From Rapidithrix thailandica (GTDB taxonomy: Bacteria; Bacteroidota; Bacteroidia; Cytophagales; Flammeovirgaceae), in the NCBI RefSeq assembly GCF_039710355.1, contig NZ_JBDKWZ010000027.1, positions 1-64,000 of the forward strand: 64,000 nt of DNA, in the 5' to 3' direction. The position numbers were made by a program, and so were the translations under genes. Shown here piece after piece: positions 1 through 9,175 of this stretch. Within the stretch, counting starts at the first letter, position 1. Every line of letters begins with the position of its first letter. Under the pieces are notes generated by a model that was not told where the DNA came from, searched no databases, and was given only the letters and a program-made list of their open reading frames with translations.

Positions 1-47
1 TCCTGTAAAATTTCCACTAATGTTTTATCTTTATACTGGCTTGCCAT
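1..47 (-). CDS. Partial CDS at window edge, unknown
   Basis: The minus strand opens with ATG at 45-47 and reads MASQYKDKTLVEILQ before leaving the window, so only 15 codons are visible. I do not recognise the product. It lies on the same strand as the DMT transporter and the small truncated frame upstream. The call rests only on an open frame, so it is weak. Confidence 0.3.
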   Translation of the reverse strand, partial: MASQYKDKTLVEILQ

Positions 48-119
48 CTTTATTATTTTTAGGTGTGGTAACTCAAAAATAACATATTGATGGCTTGCCT
101 TTATTTTTTTGTCATGTAC

Positions 120-218
120 TTAGCCTTCTTCTATAAATTCACCTGCTTTTTGTCCGGCAAGTTGCCATAAGGAAGTCAGGTTTTCGATATTTTTCTCTAT
201 TAGTGAAATGCTTTCCAT
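120..218 (-). pseudogene. Truncated GNAT-like N-terminal remnant
   Basis: A 32-codon frame beginning MESISLIEKNIENLTSLW ends at a TAA. Its start region (tandem ATGs at 219-221 and 216-218) overlaps the TGA stop of the upstream transporter, an arrangement typical of translational coupling. The opening resembles the first residues of some Bacteroidota GNAT acetyltransferases (IEKNIENLT), but the catalytic domain is absent downstream. Most likely it is the stub of a deleted gene; it could also be a real small peptide. The family assignment is from memory and tentative. Confidence 0.35.
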
Positions 219-667
219 CATTTTAAATTGATTAATAAAATTCCTGTAATCATTGCCAGTACGCCCAGCGCTCTCCGTAAAGAAATGGGGTCCAAGGGAA
301 GGCCAAACCAACCAAAATGTCCGGCAATCACGGCAAAGATCAGTTGTCCGCTAAGGCCGAGAGATATCATGGTAGGAATGCCTAACTTAGGAATGGTAAA
401 ATAATAAAGACTGATGCCTATCATACTACAAAACCCACCGGTAAACCATAAATACAGTGGGATTTCAGAAAGTTGCTGTTGAGTGGGCAGCTCTTTAATA
501 CTCAACAATACAACTGCCAAGGCAAAGAGTGCGCTGCAACAAAAGGCCACCAAAGAGGCGAGTAAGGGGTTCTTTAAAAGTACGCCTAATTGGGCGTTCA
601 AACTACCTTGTACAGCTAGAAAAATACCTCCTGTAAAGGCCAATACGGATAAAGTAAATTGATTCAT
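218..667 (-). CDS. DMT family transporter, YdcZ/DUF606 type
   Basis: This 149-residue protein is nearly all hydrophobic, with about five membrane segments, which matches the short DUF606 (YdcZ) branch of the drug/metabolite transporter superfamily. The first helix carries GGIFLAVQGSLNAQLG, typical of this family (Gly-rich helix followed by Q-x-x-x-N). It sits in the inner membrane; the substrate is unknown. The stop overlaps the start of a truncated frame downstream. Identity of the family is fairly secure, substrate is not. Confidence 0.85.
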   Translation of the reverse strand: MNQFTLSVLAFTGGIFLAVQGSLNAQLGVLLKNPLLASLVAFCCSALFALAVVLLSIKELPTQQQLSEIPLYLWFTGGFCSMIGISLYYFTIPKLGIPTMISLGLSGQLIFAVIAGHFGWFGLPLDPISLRRALGVLAMITGILLINLK

Positions 668-740
668 ACCACAAAAATACCCGGCCTGTTTGCCATCTGC
701 ATTTACATAGGTTGACGGATTGTATTTTTTTGAAAAAAAA

Positions 741-768
741 TAAGCCCATGGTTTTAACCATGAGCTTA
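741..768 (-). terminator. Terminator after doxX-like gene
   Basis: An imperfect hairpin (AAGCtCATGGTT / AACCATGgGCTT read on the minus strand) is followed on that strand by a long T run, just downstream of the DoxX stop at 800. Confidence 0.7.
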
Positions 769-799
769 AATAAAATACGGAAAGGTAAAAATTCTATGT

Positions 800-1240
800 T
801 CAGGCAAGAACCTTTTGAGATTTGTTCAGGATTTTTCTATCCAAGGAGTATTTTCCTCCTCCTTCCAATACAATTGCCGTGGCAATGCCAATGGCCAATA
901 GATGATATTCAAATCCTTCCCCGGCTTGGTTGCCAAACCAGTTCATAAAGAAGCCGTTGTCCCAATGATAGGGGATGGCCCCGATCATCACCACCGCGAG
1001 TAATACGGCCATAATTCTGCTGGCAAAGCCTACAAGTAAAAGAAGTGGGGTGACAAACTCAATCAAGACCACAAAAAAGGCAATGAGCCAAGGCAATTGA
1101 TAGTCGTTGACCAGATGATGCATCACCTTGGAAAAACCTGTGATTTTTTGATAGCCATGGGGCCATATCACAATTCCCAGACTTAGCCTAAGAATGAAAA
1201 AGGTAAGGGAGCTTTTCGTTGCAAAGAGTTTTTCTTTCAT
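800..1240 (-). CDS. DoxX family membrane protein
   Basis: The 146-residue protein has about four membrane segments. The first carries LRLSLGIVIWPHGYQKITGF, the usual DoxX N-terminal signature (R-x-x-x-G-x-x-x-x-x-H-G-x-x-K). DoxX-type proteins are inner-membrane proteins linked to redox stress or quinone-associated functions; the exact role here is unknown. It is followed closely upstream (15 nt) by a SnoaL-like gene on the same strand, so the two are probably one transcript. A hairpin with a T run closes the unit. Confidence 0.9.
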   Translation of the reverse strand: MKEKLFATKSSLTFFILRLSLGIVIWPHGYQKITGFSKVMHHLVNDYQLPWLIAFFVVLIEFVTPLLLLVGFASRIMAVLLAVVMIGAIPYHWDNGFFMNWFGNQAGEGFEYHLLAIGIATAIVLEGGGKYSLDRKILNKSQKVLA

Positions 1241-1255
1241 AATTTTCAGGTTTTT

Positions 1256-1609
1256 TTAAGCTCCGTAGTAAAACTTTTCTTTGATGATCTGCCCGTTTTT
1301 CCACTCCTGTACCGAGATCTGTGTGTAGTTGCGAATGCCCCAGTCTTTGTGCGTATAATCATAGTGCCATTCCACCATGGTGATTCCTTCGCCCACAGTT
1401 ACTTTTAAAGGCTTGGCTCCTCTGAATTCCGTAATGGCACCGTAAAATTCTTCTTCTCTTTTCCGGTTGGCTGACTTTCCTATGGTAGGTTGGTTTTCGT
1501 TTTCCTGCATGACCACTTCTTCATGGTAATATTTTTCAAAGGCTTCCATCGATTTCCCTTGAAGTACCAAATCGTTTAAGTCACTGATTTTTTCTAATAA
1601 AGTTGCCAT
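1256..1609 (-). CDS. SnoaL-like / NTF2-fold protein
   Basis: A 117-residue cytosolic protein without signal peptide. The pattern 'FEKYYHEEVVMQENENQP...G' and the aromatic beta strands near the C-terminus (MVEWHYDYTHKDW) are typical of the SnoaL/NTF2-like alpha+beta barrel. Such proteins bind small molecules or act as cyclases or isomerases; no activity can be assigned. It heads a two-gene unit with the DoxX gene. A TTTG-containing box (GATCTTTG) upstream near 1645 resembles the Bacteroidota -7 element. Confidence 0.8.
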   Translation of the reverse strand: MATLLEKISDLNDLVLQGKSMEAFEKYYHEEVVMQENENQPTIGKSANRKREEEFYGAITEFRGAKPLKVTVGEGITMVEWHYDYTHKDWGIRNYTQISVQEWKNGQIIKEKFYYGA

Positions 1610-1722
1610 GATCTTTGTGTTTTCGTTAAATGTTTTTGTCTTACAAAGATCAGGACTGGTAAACGAGAGGAAAATGAAGTAGTTTAAAAAAGAAGGTTAA
1701 ACTAGATTAACATCCATCATTA

Positions 1723-2307
1723 TTATTGCTCCAAAATCAATTGGTTTCTGATCTTACTCAAAAATTCTTTGGTGATTCCCAGGTAGGAAGCAATGAGATA
1801 TTGAGGAACTCGCTGTTCGATTTGGGGGTATTGCTGCTTGAATTGCAGGTAGCGTTCTTTGGCCGTAAGGCTGAAGTTTTGGACAATGCGCTTTTGGGAA
1901 GCTACAAAGGCTTTTTGTAAGATGATTCTGAAAAAACGCTCCAGCTTCGGGATTTTTGCATACAGCAATTCCATCTTGTCGTAGGGGAATTGAAACAGTT
2001 CGGTATTTTCCAGACATTGTACATTGTAATCCGCCGGCGTGTGGGTGAGAAAACTACCCAAATCCGAAGCCCACCAGTCTTCCACCGAAAACATCACCAC
2101 ATGTTCTTGTCCCTCTTTGTCTATGTAAAAAGTTTTTAGACATCCGGAAAGCACAAAACTTTCATATTGACAGACATCGCCTTGTTGTACTACAAATTGT
2201 CCCTTCAAATATTTCCGGTATTTGGTCAGGGAAAGCAAAATATCTATTTCTTCGCCGGTTAAATGGATATGTTGTGAGATATAATGTAAAAGTGATTCGG
2301 CATTCAT
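1723..2307 (-). CDS. Crp/Fnr family transcriptional regulator
   Basis: The 194-residue protein has an N-terminal cyclic-nucleotide-binding beta roll (about 25-115, including FVVQQGDVCQYESFVLSG) and a C-terminal winged helix ending with VPQYLIASYLGITKEFLSKI as recognition region. In Bacteroidota these regulators often lack ligand-binding residues and control neighbouring stress genes. The DoxX/SnoaL unit lies 114 nt downstream on the same strand and is a likely target, by inference only. Length is usual for the short Bacteroidota branch. Confidence 0.9.
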   Translation of the reverse strand: MNAESLLHYISQHIHLTGEEIDILLSLTKYRKYLKGQFVVQQGDVCQYESFVLSGCLKTFYIDKEGQEHVVMFSVEDWWASDLGSFLTHTPADYNVQCLENTELFQFPYDKMELLYAKIPKLERFFRIILQKAFVASQKRIVQNFSLTAKERYLQFKQQYPQIEQRVPQYLIASYLGITKEFLSKIRNQLILEQ

Positions 2308-2440
2308 GTTTGTAAAGATTGATTTGACTGATCAAAACATTCATCGAAGTTGAACGATCCTGATGGAGATTGTCAATACAAATGCATTCGATGAGATCCT
2401 TCAAAGGTATTGAAAAATAAGTCAAACCGGCTGCGCTTGT

Positions 2441-2899
2441 TCATGGCATCAGGGATAAATAAATATCCACTTCTGCCTTGTCCCAATTTTTACTTTTTTC
2501 AGAGTAGACTTCAAAGTCCGTGCGATAGGCTCTGGGTATATCCGAATTCCAAATGTCTTTCCAGGTGTTTACCATGCAGTCGGGCATTTTGCCTTTTGCC
2601 ACTATTATCATGTAGCTTCCTTCCGGAATCGTCAAACGGTCCATTCCCGGTGGCACTGGAGAATTTTCCGCTACTCTGCACCCGATAAAATAAGAAAAAG
2701 ACGAATCCTCCTCATAATTATGGTACACAGCAAAAATGTTTTCATCCAGTTTGTTAGGAATTCTGTCCGTATATTTTTCCGTAGTAAATTGTTGCCATAA
2801 GTTCCCGCAATCAATACTTGATTGCCCTTGAACATTGCTTGTTTGAAAGGGTAAAGCCAAGCCGATCAGATGCCAATTCGCTATTTTGATCCGGTTCAT
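2441..2899 (-). CDS. GyrI-like effector-binding domain protein
   Basis: The 152-residue protein lacks a DNA-binding domain and consists of a single AraC-effector-binding/GyrI-like fold: IGLALPF at the start, 'LWQQFTTEKYTDRIPNKLDENIFAVYHNYE' in the middle, and 'TDFEVYSEK...DKAEVDIYLSL' at the end, all typical strands of the family. Such stand-alone proteins bind or hydrolyse small hydrophobic molecules. It appears to be transcribed alone. Confidence 0.85.
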   Translation of the reverse strand: MNRIKIANWHLIGLALPFQTSNVQGQSSIDCGNLWQQFTTEKYTDRIPNKLDENIFAVYHNYEEDSSFSYFIGCRVAENSPVPPGMDRLTIPEGSYMIIVAKGKMPDCMVNTWKDIWNSDIPRAYRTDFEVYSEKSKNWDKAEVDIYLSLMP

Positions 2900-3083
2900 A
2901 TGTGGAGGTTTTTTAGATGTGAAATACCTATTAAAAGTTAGTAAATATTCTGTTGGTTATAAAGGGAAATGCTCTTTTTATGGTTGATGTTCGGATAGGG
3001 AATAGGAGGGGGCATCTGTTGAGGCTACCCACCAGACAAGTTGAAGGTTTGAAAAATTCGGGACTCCGGAGGAAAGTTCAGCT

Positions 3084-3115
3084 CAAAAAAAAATTACCCG
3101 TTCAGGTAATTGCTT
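3084..3115 (-). terminator. Terminator after kptA
   Basis: On the minus strand the hairpin AATTACC-TGAACG-GGTAATT is followed by a run of about nine T, downstream of the kptA stop at 3175. Confidence 0.75.
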
Positions 3116-3174
3116 TTTGTTTGGGAATTAAAGAAATAAGTATAGGCTGTTGCATACAGAAAGGAGTTGCCTCA

Positions 3175-3729
3175 TCACTCCTTTTCAGATTTTCTCAAAT
3201 AGATTGCCGGGATTTTTTCTGTCAACCACACGCCATTGTCAGAGACAAAAAACTCAAAGCCGTCCTTGTACATTTGTCCGGAAAGTACTTCCAGGATGAC
3301 GGGTTTTCCATGCCGTTGACCTACTTTCCGTGCCGTTTGTTCATCCACACTAAGATGTACATGATGCCGGTCTCTTTTTTCCAGGCCCGTTCGAAAAATG
3401 CTATCAACAGATCGGTGACCGGTGCCGTGAAAGAGGGTTTCGGGCGGTTGTTGAGGCGAATAACCCAAATCCACCTTTACCGAATGTCCTTGATTGGCCC
3501 GGATCAGGGTTTGGTCCCCGTTAAAGGCAAAGCGTTTTTTATTATTGGTGGCTACTACTTCGTGGAGTTGTTTCAAATGGATCTTCTTGCCATATTTGTT
3601 CATTTTCTCCAGCAATGTAGCGACCTCGGTCCAGCCGTTTTCGTCCAGTTGGATCCCGATGGTTTCCGGTTGGTGTCGCAATACCAAACTCAGAAATTTG
3701 CTAAGCTTGGTAGTTTGTTTTTCATTCAT
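3175..3729 (-). CDS. kptA: RNA 2'-phosphotransferase (Tpt1/KptA)
   Basis: KptA removes an internal 2'-phosphate from RNA using NAD+, releasing ADP-ribose 1'',2''-cyclic phosphate. At 184 residues the length is right. The N-terminal winged helix starts KLSKFLSLVLRHQPE (the conserved R-H), followed by RANQGHSV, the HGTGHRSVDSIF NAD-binding loop, and 'GLEKRDRHHVHLS' with the conserved R-x-x-H-V-H-L-S. All hallmark residues are present, so it should be active. It is a single-gene unit. Bacterial role is unsettled since bacteria lack the yeast-type tRNA splicing substrate. Confidence 0.95.
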   Translation of the reverse strand: MNEKQTTKLSKFLSLVLRHQPETIGIQLDENGWTEVATLLEKMNKYGKKIHLKQLHEVVATNNKKRFAFNGDQTLIRANQGHSVKVDLGYSPQQPPETLFHGTGHRSVDSIFRTGLEKRDRHHVHLSVDEQTARKVGQRHGKPVILEVLSGQMYKDGFEFFVSDNGVWLTEKIPAIYLRKSEKE

Positions 3730-3770
3730 AAACTTTTTATACTTTATTGAGTGATTAAAATAATTTGCGT

Positions 3771-3778
3771 CAAAAGTA
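3771..3778 (-). promoter_or_regulatory. Putative -7 box for kptA
   Basis: The minus strand reads TACTTTTG, matching the Bacteroidota -7 consensus TAnnTTTG, about 40 nt upstream of the kptA start. No convincing -33 element was seen. Confidence 0.4.
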
Positions 3779-3964
3779 CTTATATTATTTTATATTCTCA
3801 AAAAAGAGGGTAAATTGTTGGCTTACAAAGGAAGCTTTTGGAAGTGGAGCGGCCTGTATTTTACGCAAAATAGCTTGGACTATTCCTTAAAAAATACAAT
3901 ATCCGGCCCCAAACTTCCAAAGGCGTTTGTCAAGATCAAATGAGCGGACAGAAGTGTCTTTCTC

Positions 3965-5644
3965 TTACCGTTCAAAAATCAGCTCTCCCTGTAAATAAGT
4001 CGCCAAAACCTGAGTTTTCCCGATTTGGTGGGGAGGTATCTCAAAGAGGTTCCGGTCCAGGACAATAAAATCGGCTTCTTTGCCCACTTCTAAAGAGCCC
4101 ACTTTCGCTTCTTGGCGCATTACGTAGGCGCTATTGAGGGTATAAGCTTTGAGGGCTTCGGCCAAACTGAGCGCTTGAGGGGTCCGGGTAACGGCATTTT
4201 GCAAGCCGGCAAAAGGGCTCAGTGTACTTACGTCCCAATCGCTGCTAAGCGTGACTCTGGCTTTTGCTTCATGCAAACTTCGAATCGGAATAACATTGCC
4301 GGCCAAAGAGGGAACGATAAATTCATCGTTGTCATGCCAATGGTCCGGCTGGGTAAAATCCCCGGCCACCTGGCAATCCGCAGTGACATTCAATTGGTAA
4401 AACCTGTTGTAATCGGCAGGATCCACAAACTCCACATGCGTCAGGCGGTGCCTGCCTTTGGCCGAGCCGCTTTGCTCGATGGCATTTAAAGCCTCTTTTA
4501 CCCCTCTGTCTCCGATGGTATGAATATGAAAATCAAACCCGGTGCTTTCCAGAGCCGCAATGTATTTTGCAATTCTCTCCTGGGTAAAATAGTTTAAGCC
4601 ATTGTTGGTGGGCAATCCGAACAAATCGATTTTGTAATCCTCTTGCATGGCTGAGGTGGTATTGATGATGATGCCGTCACTGTACAATTTGATTTGATTG
4701 ATTTTTAACAAACTGTTTTCCTTCTCGTTGTACAATTCCTTTAATCGGTTGATTTGGAAGGCATCGTCTTCATCCGGGTAGGCCCAAAGACCCAAGTTTA
4801 CCCGGGCCGTTAATTTTCCTTCGTCTGCGATTTTTTGCCAGGTCCGGTGATGGTTTCTTTTCCAATAAGTACGGGCATCGCAAAGGGAAGTAATGCCGTT
4901 TTTGGCCAATTCCGGTAGACCGAAATTGACCAGCCCTTCGTAGTCCTTTTCTGCATTGCCGGGTATAGAGACGATGGCTAAATCGATTAAAAGGTTTCCG
5001 GCATTGTCGATCAAAAGGCCGTTGGGTTCTCCGTTGGCTTCCCGCATGATGATGCCGCCCGGTGGATTGGGAGAGGAAGTCGTTATTCCGGCCAACTCCA
5101 GAGCTTTGGAATTACACCAAATGGAATGCGAGGTCAGTTCCATGATGGCGATGGGTTTGGTAAGGGACAGCTCATCCAGGATTTCAACCGGAGGCCGTTT
5201 GGCACCCAACAAGGTATGTATGTCAAAGCCCCAGCCCAAAATCCACTCTGCCTCCGGGTGTTGCTGTATGGCTTTTTCTACATCATAGGCGTAGTTTTCC
5301 GGGTCGGTTTCCGTTTCGTCTAAGATAAACTGAAAATTTTTCGACCCGGCTTCCAAAGGATGCAAGTGCACATCGTGTATTCCGGGCAGGACCATATGGT
5401 TTTGTAAATCGATAATTTTGGCTTCTTCCGAGGCCTTCTTTTGCACCTCCCGGTTACTTCCGATGAGTGTAATGACGCCTTTTTCCACAAGCATGGCTTC
5501 TGCCCAAGGCTGCTCCTCATTGACCGTATAAATTTTTCCATTGAAATATACTTGCCGGTCACTTTGTTCCGCGGACGGGCTCTTGTTCTTTTTACAAGAA
5601 AACAGGCTGAAAATGAGTAAAATGAAAATCGGATTCATGTGCAT
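3965..5644 (-). CDS. YtcJ-like amidohydrolase, lipoprotein
   Basis: A 559-residue metal-dependent amidohydrolase of the YtcJ (amidohydrolase_3) group. The N-terminus MHMNPIFILLIFSLFSCKKN is a lipoprotein signal with a cysteine lipobox, so it is probably anchored to a membrane outside the cytoplasm. Visible motifs: LPGIHDVHLHP (first metal HxH), HIHTIGDRG, HRLTHVEF, and SSDWDVSTLSPF (catalytic Asp). Substrate is unknown for the family. The GH92 gene ends 41 nt upstream on the same strand, so the two are likely co-transcribed. It may act on an N-acylated or amide-linked product in the periplasm, but that is a guess. Confidence 0.9.
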   Translation of the reverse strand: MHMNPIFILLIFSLFSCKKNKSPSAEQSDRQVYFNGKIYTVNEEQPWAEAMLVEKGVITLIGSNREVQKKASEEAKIIDLQNHMVLPGIHDVHLHPLEAGSKNFQFILDETETDPENYAYDVEKAIQQHPEAEWILGWGFDIHTLLGAKRPPVEILDELSLTKPIAIMELTSHSIWCNSKALELAGITTSSPNPPGGIIMREANGEPNGLLIDNAGNLLIDLAIVSIPGNAEKDYEGLVNFGLPELAKNGITSLCDARTYWKRNHHRTWQKIADEGKLTARVNLGLWAYPDEDDAFQINRLKELYNEKENSLLKINQIKLYSDGIIINTTSAMQEDYKIDLFGLPTNNGLNYFTQERIAKYIAALESTGFDFHIHTIGDRGVKEALNAIEQSGSAKGRHRLTHVEFVDPADYNRFYQLNVTADCQVAGDFTQPDHWHDNDEFIVPSLAGNVIPIRSLHEAKARVTLSSDWDVSTLSPFAGLQNAVTRTPQALSLAEALKAYTLNSAYVMRQEAKVGSLEVGKEADFIVLDRNLFEIPPHQIGKTQVLATYLQGELIFER

Positions 5645-5685
5645 CAGGTGTTTATGGCTAGTTATTGTTGGAAATCATCGGCTTT

Positions 5686-8600
5686 TTATTTCTCAGGGCG
5701 GTTTTTCATTTCCAGTACGAGCTTGCCGCCTTTTATCAATTCTTTTTGAGGAAATCGCCAAGTATTCAGTTTTTTGCCATTCAGCCTGGCAGAGTGGATG
5801 TACTTGTTTTCCCGGGAGGCATTTTTAGCTTCAATGACAAAGGTGTTGCCTCCATAATACTTTTCGCTCAGGTGAATAGTGACCTTTTCGAATCTTGGGC
5901 TGCCCAGTTCATAGTGCGGGTCGGTCGATGCTCCTCCATCCATTTGAAATAAGCCAAGGGTACTCATCACAAACCAGGCGCTCATTTGGCCTTGGTCTTC
6001 GTCTCCGGGATAGGCGTCTCTGGGGCCTAAGCCATAGTACTTTTCCTGGATGGCACGGGTCCACTTTTGGGTAAGCCAGGGGGCATTCGCATGATTAAAC
6101 AGGTAGGAAGATTGCATATTGGATTCATTCCCATGATTGATGGGGTACTTGGAAAAGTTGTCCGAAAGGGCATTAAAGTACACTTTTTCAGATTCTTCCA
6201 TTGCCTTGTCCAAACGTTCGACAAACTGCTTTCTTCCCATCAATTGGAGCAAGCCGGGTACATTATGGGGGACGTACCAGCTATACTGCCAGCTATTGGA
6301 TTCGCAGAATCCGGGTGCGTGAAAGGGATCAAAATTTTCATACCAGGAGCCATCTTCCTTTCTCGGCCGTACAAAACCCGACTCCTGATCGTAAATATGG
6401 CGCCAGTTTTCGGAACGCTGCATAAAAGTCCGGTAAGTAGTGTCTTTGTTCAGAGATTTGGCAAATTGTGCAAAACACCAGTCCTGGTACGCATATTCCA
6501 TGGTGTTGGACACATAGCTTTGCACATCGTTATTTAAAGGGACATATCCTTTGTCCAGGTAATACTGATAACTTTCGTTGCCCACCTGGCCCCCTCCGGG
6601 GTGCTTTTCCATCAGTGCCGTTTGCTGATGGTGCATCGCCCTGAACATTTTATCCGTATCGAAGTCCCGGATGCCGTGCTGGTAGGCCGCCACGATGAGT
6701 GGAATTTCGGGTTGGCCGATCATTACTCTGAAGTACTCCATTCCCGGATTCCCTATGGGCAGCCATCCCCCTTTGTCGTACATTTCCAGATAAGTATGTA
6801 TCCAGTTAGAGGCATATTCGGGAGCGAGCAGGTTGTAAAACGGCACCAGGTTCCAGTGCCAGCCCCAATAGCCGTCACTTCCGTACACGGGTTTGGAAGG
6901 GTCCGTTTGTTGCGTTTTTTCATTCATATCCACCCATTTCCCATTCACATCGCTCCAGGTATTTCTGGGACTTAATGCTCTGTAAAAATTCGAGTAAAAC
7001 TTCACCTTTTGAAGGTAATCGTCCGTCTCTACCTCCACCCGGCTTAATAAACGGTTCCACGCATTTTTCTGATTTTGTACAATCGCTTCGAAGTCCCAGC
7101 CAAAGGGTTCGCTCATTTCTTTTTGCAGGTTCAGTCTGGCCTGTTCCGTACTCACCAGGGAGATGCCGGTACGGATTTTTACACTTTGTGTCCCTTTGGC
7201 AAATTGTACGAAAGCCCCTGCATCTTTGATGGCAAAGTTTTGCAGGTAGTGGCTCCAGCTAGGTTCGTACGTGGCCTTATGGATCAAGTCGGTGTTTTCG
7301 GTAATCCGGTCCAGCACCCATCCGCCCATTTTTTCCATGGGCGTGTCAAATTGCATGACAAAATGCAAGGTGTAATCTTGCTCTCCGGCATATCCTGTGG
7401 AAGAACAATGTGATACTGCCCATCCCTCTATTTCCGTAGCACTTACCTTTTTAATTTGGGCATCGCGCAATTCCCAAACGTATTCCGAGGGAAAATGCAA
7501 GTCGATAAGGACCCGGTTTACCTTTTCTGCGGGAAGCGTATAGCGCTGCATGGATGCCCGGGTCGTTGCGGTTAGCTCTGCCCGGATGTCATAGTCCAGT
7601 AAATCCACAGTATACTTTCCGATGGAGGCCTGTTCGGTGTGTTTGTCGATGCGTGAGCGATAGCCTAAATCAGGGTTGCTTTCCGGGCCGGGTTGGGTAA
7701 ATAAGGGGCCATTGGCCGGCATCGTTAACAGCCCGGCCATCGTCCACTCATGAAGATGACTGAAGCCCATGATGTTTTCGATTTGATAATCATAGCCGGC
7801 TTTCCAACGGCTGTCTTCGTTTTCCGGGGCAATTTTTACCATACCCATAGGCATCCAGGGTCCCGGAGCGATCATCCACCTTGAGCCGCTTGTCCCCATA
7901 AACTGGTTGACATAGTCCGAAGGGCTGACCAAAGCTGAGGGCATCCGCTCAAGTTGATCGCTAAATATCAATTTTCCACCGACCAACACCTGCACGTTTG
8001 ACAGCGTTTTTTTGTAGATGGCCGGAAATTCAAATTCAAGGACGGAGTGCCCCTCCTCTATGGGTAGTTGCAATTGCATGCCATCTACCACAGCGGTAGC
8101 GATGTTTTTTTTACCCCTATGGCGTATGTCTACCAATAAAGGCAAGCTACGGGTTTCTTCTTTGCGGATTTCGTGTTGGGCAAAAGCAACCGAGTGGATC
8201 AAGGTTTTTCCCGGAGAGGTGATTTGCAGGGACGAAGGGCCGTATAATTGAATGGCATCGAAGGCACACCAGTTTCCGGTTAAGTTTTGAAAAATGAGTT
8301 CGTTGATCCCTTCCCTGAATACGGAATGCGGAATGTCAAAGACAAGCACTTGAGGGGTGGCCTTCATGTTTTCCGGCAGCTTCCCGGAGCTTCCCGGTTT
8401 GAACTGTTGTTCATAAAATTTGCCATTCACCATGCACCTGAACAATGGAGCCTCTTCGGAGCTGACGGCATAAATGCCGACATGCAGTTGACAATTTCCC
8501 CGGGCGGGCAGCTTTGTGATTTCAAAATAGACGGGAAGTTGATGCAAAGCCCTGCCAGCCCAGTAGCCGTAGCCTGCAAAACTATCCATAGGCCCGGGAA

Positions 8601-8853
8601 GTAGATAGGGAAAATCTTTGGAAGGGGAGGACTCACCAACTACATAATACCGATGAACTCCGCCAAAGCCTTCCGGTACAAAATCCTGATAACGGTTGGG
8701 AGATAGGGCAAATTCCGAAACAGCCGTATCCGGTTCTCCAATCTTCCATATCAACTTTTGCAGGTCCGCTTGGGCACGGGCATTGAAATGGGAAAGTGTT
8801 GCTAAAATGAAAAGTACTTGGTAGGGTATACCTTTGAGTAATCTGTTTTTCAT
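5686..8853 (-). CDS. GH92 alpha-mannosidase with N-terminal beta-sandwich
   Basis: A 1055-residue secreted enzyme with signal peptide (MKNRLLKGIPYQVLFILATL...ARAQ). Residues about 35-215 form an extra domain (IGEPD..., YYVVGESSPSKDFPY, ...NWCAFDAIQLYGPSS) like the carbohydrate-binding beta-sandwich of PL4 rhamnogalacturonan lyases. From about 310 onward it is GH92: GFSHLHEWTMAG, YWGWHWNLVPFYN, HGNESNMQSSYLFNHANAPW and GDEDQGQMSAWFVMSTLG, containing the acidic residues and calcium ligands expected of the family. GH92 enzymes remove alpha-linked mannose by a calcium-dependent inverting mechanism. It is longer than the second GH92 in this window (738 residues) because of the extra domain. It lies upstream of the amidohydrolase in the same unit. 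Confidence 0.93.
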   Translation of the reverse strand: MKNRLLKGIPYQVLFILATLSHFNARAQADLQKLIWKIGEPDTAVSEFALSPNRYQDFVPEGFGGVHRYYVVGESSPSKDFPYLLPGPMDSFAGYGYWAGRALHQLPVYFEITKLPARGNCQLHVGIYAVSSEEAPLFRCMVNGKFYEQQFKPGSSGKLPENMKATPQVLVFDIPHSVFREGINELIFQNLTGNWCAFDAIQLYGPSSLQITSPGKTLIHSVAFAQHEIRKEETRSLPLLVDIRHRGKKNIATAVVDGMQLQLPIEEGHSVLEFEFPAIYKKTLSNVQVLVGGKLIFSDQLERMPSALVSPSDYVNQFMGTSGSRWMIAPGPWMPMGMVKIAPENEDSRWKAGYDYQIENIMGFSHLHEWTMAGLLTMPANGPLFTQPGPESNPDLGYRSRIDKHTEQASIGKYTVDLLDYDIRAELTATTRASMQRYTLPAEKVNRVLIDLHFPSEYVWELRDAQIKKVSATEIEGWAVSHCSSTGYAGEQDYTLHFVMQFDTPMEKMGGWVLDRITENTDLIHKATYEPSWSHYLQNFAIKDAGAFVQFAKGTQSVKIRTGISLVSTEQARLNLQKEMSEPFGWDFEAIVQNQKNAWNRLLSRVEVETDDYLQKVKFYSNFYRALSPRNTWSDVNGKWVDMNEKTQQTDPSKPVYGSDGYWGWHWNLVPFYNLLAPEYASNWIHTYLEMYDKGGWLPIGNPGMEYFRVMIGQPEIPLIVAAYQHGIRDFDTDKMFRAMHHQQTALMEKHPGGGQVGNESYQYYLDKGYVPLNNDVQSYVSNTMEYAYQDWCFAQFAKSLNKDTTYRTFMQRSENWRHIYDQESGFVRPRKEDGSWYENFDPFHAPGFCESNSWQYSWYVPHNVPGLLQLMGRKQFVERLDKAMEESEKVYFNALSDNFSKYPINHGNESNMQSSYLFNHANAPWLTQKWTRAIQEKYYGLGPRDAYPGDEDQGQMSAWFVMSTLGLFQMDGGASTDPHYELGSPRFEKVTIHLSEKYYGGNTFVIEAKNASRENKYIHSARLNGKKLNTWRFPQKELIKGGKLVLEMKNRPEK

Positions 8854-9175
8854 TATGTTTTACAAATATGTAATGAGTATCATATGAGTTTGAGGGCAAG
8901 ATATAATAATTTGTCCAAATGTTCAAACATATAAAAATATATGCATCAAACAATAGGTGCCGGCATTTTTTTACCATAGAAGGTATTTGCTTTCTATTAA
9001 TAGCTTCGGTTATATTAATTCAAGTGGCCACCGTTGATCAATGACGAATTGAATGTTGCTTTGCAGGCATGAACCGGAAAAGAAATGCTTATCAAGCGAG
9101 CAGGCCGGGAAAAGGGCAATGAAGTGAAATACTACAATTTACTTTGGCTGTGACCATCTATATTTATACTTAATT
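8854..9175. other. Intergenic, no gene recognised
   Basis: AT-rich spacer upstream of the GH92 gene, with no convincing reading frame. A CATATTTG box (one mismatch to TAnnTTTG, minus strand) lies at about 8859-8866 and may be the GH92 promoter. Confidence 0.4.

Noticed and set aside
2953..3750. 265-codon plus-strand frame
   Set aside because: It overlaps the well-supported kptA on the other strand and has no family resemblance; treated as an antisense shadow.
6067..6537. Long plus-strand frames across the first GH92 gene
   Set aside because: They are antisense to a protein with clear GH92 motifs.
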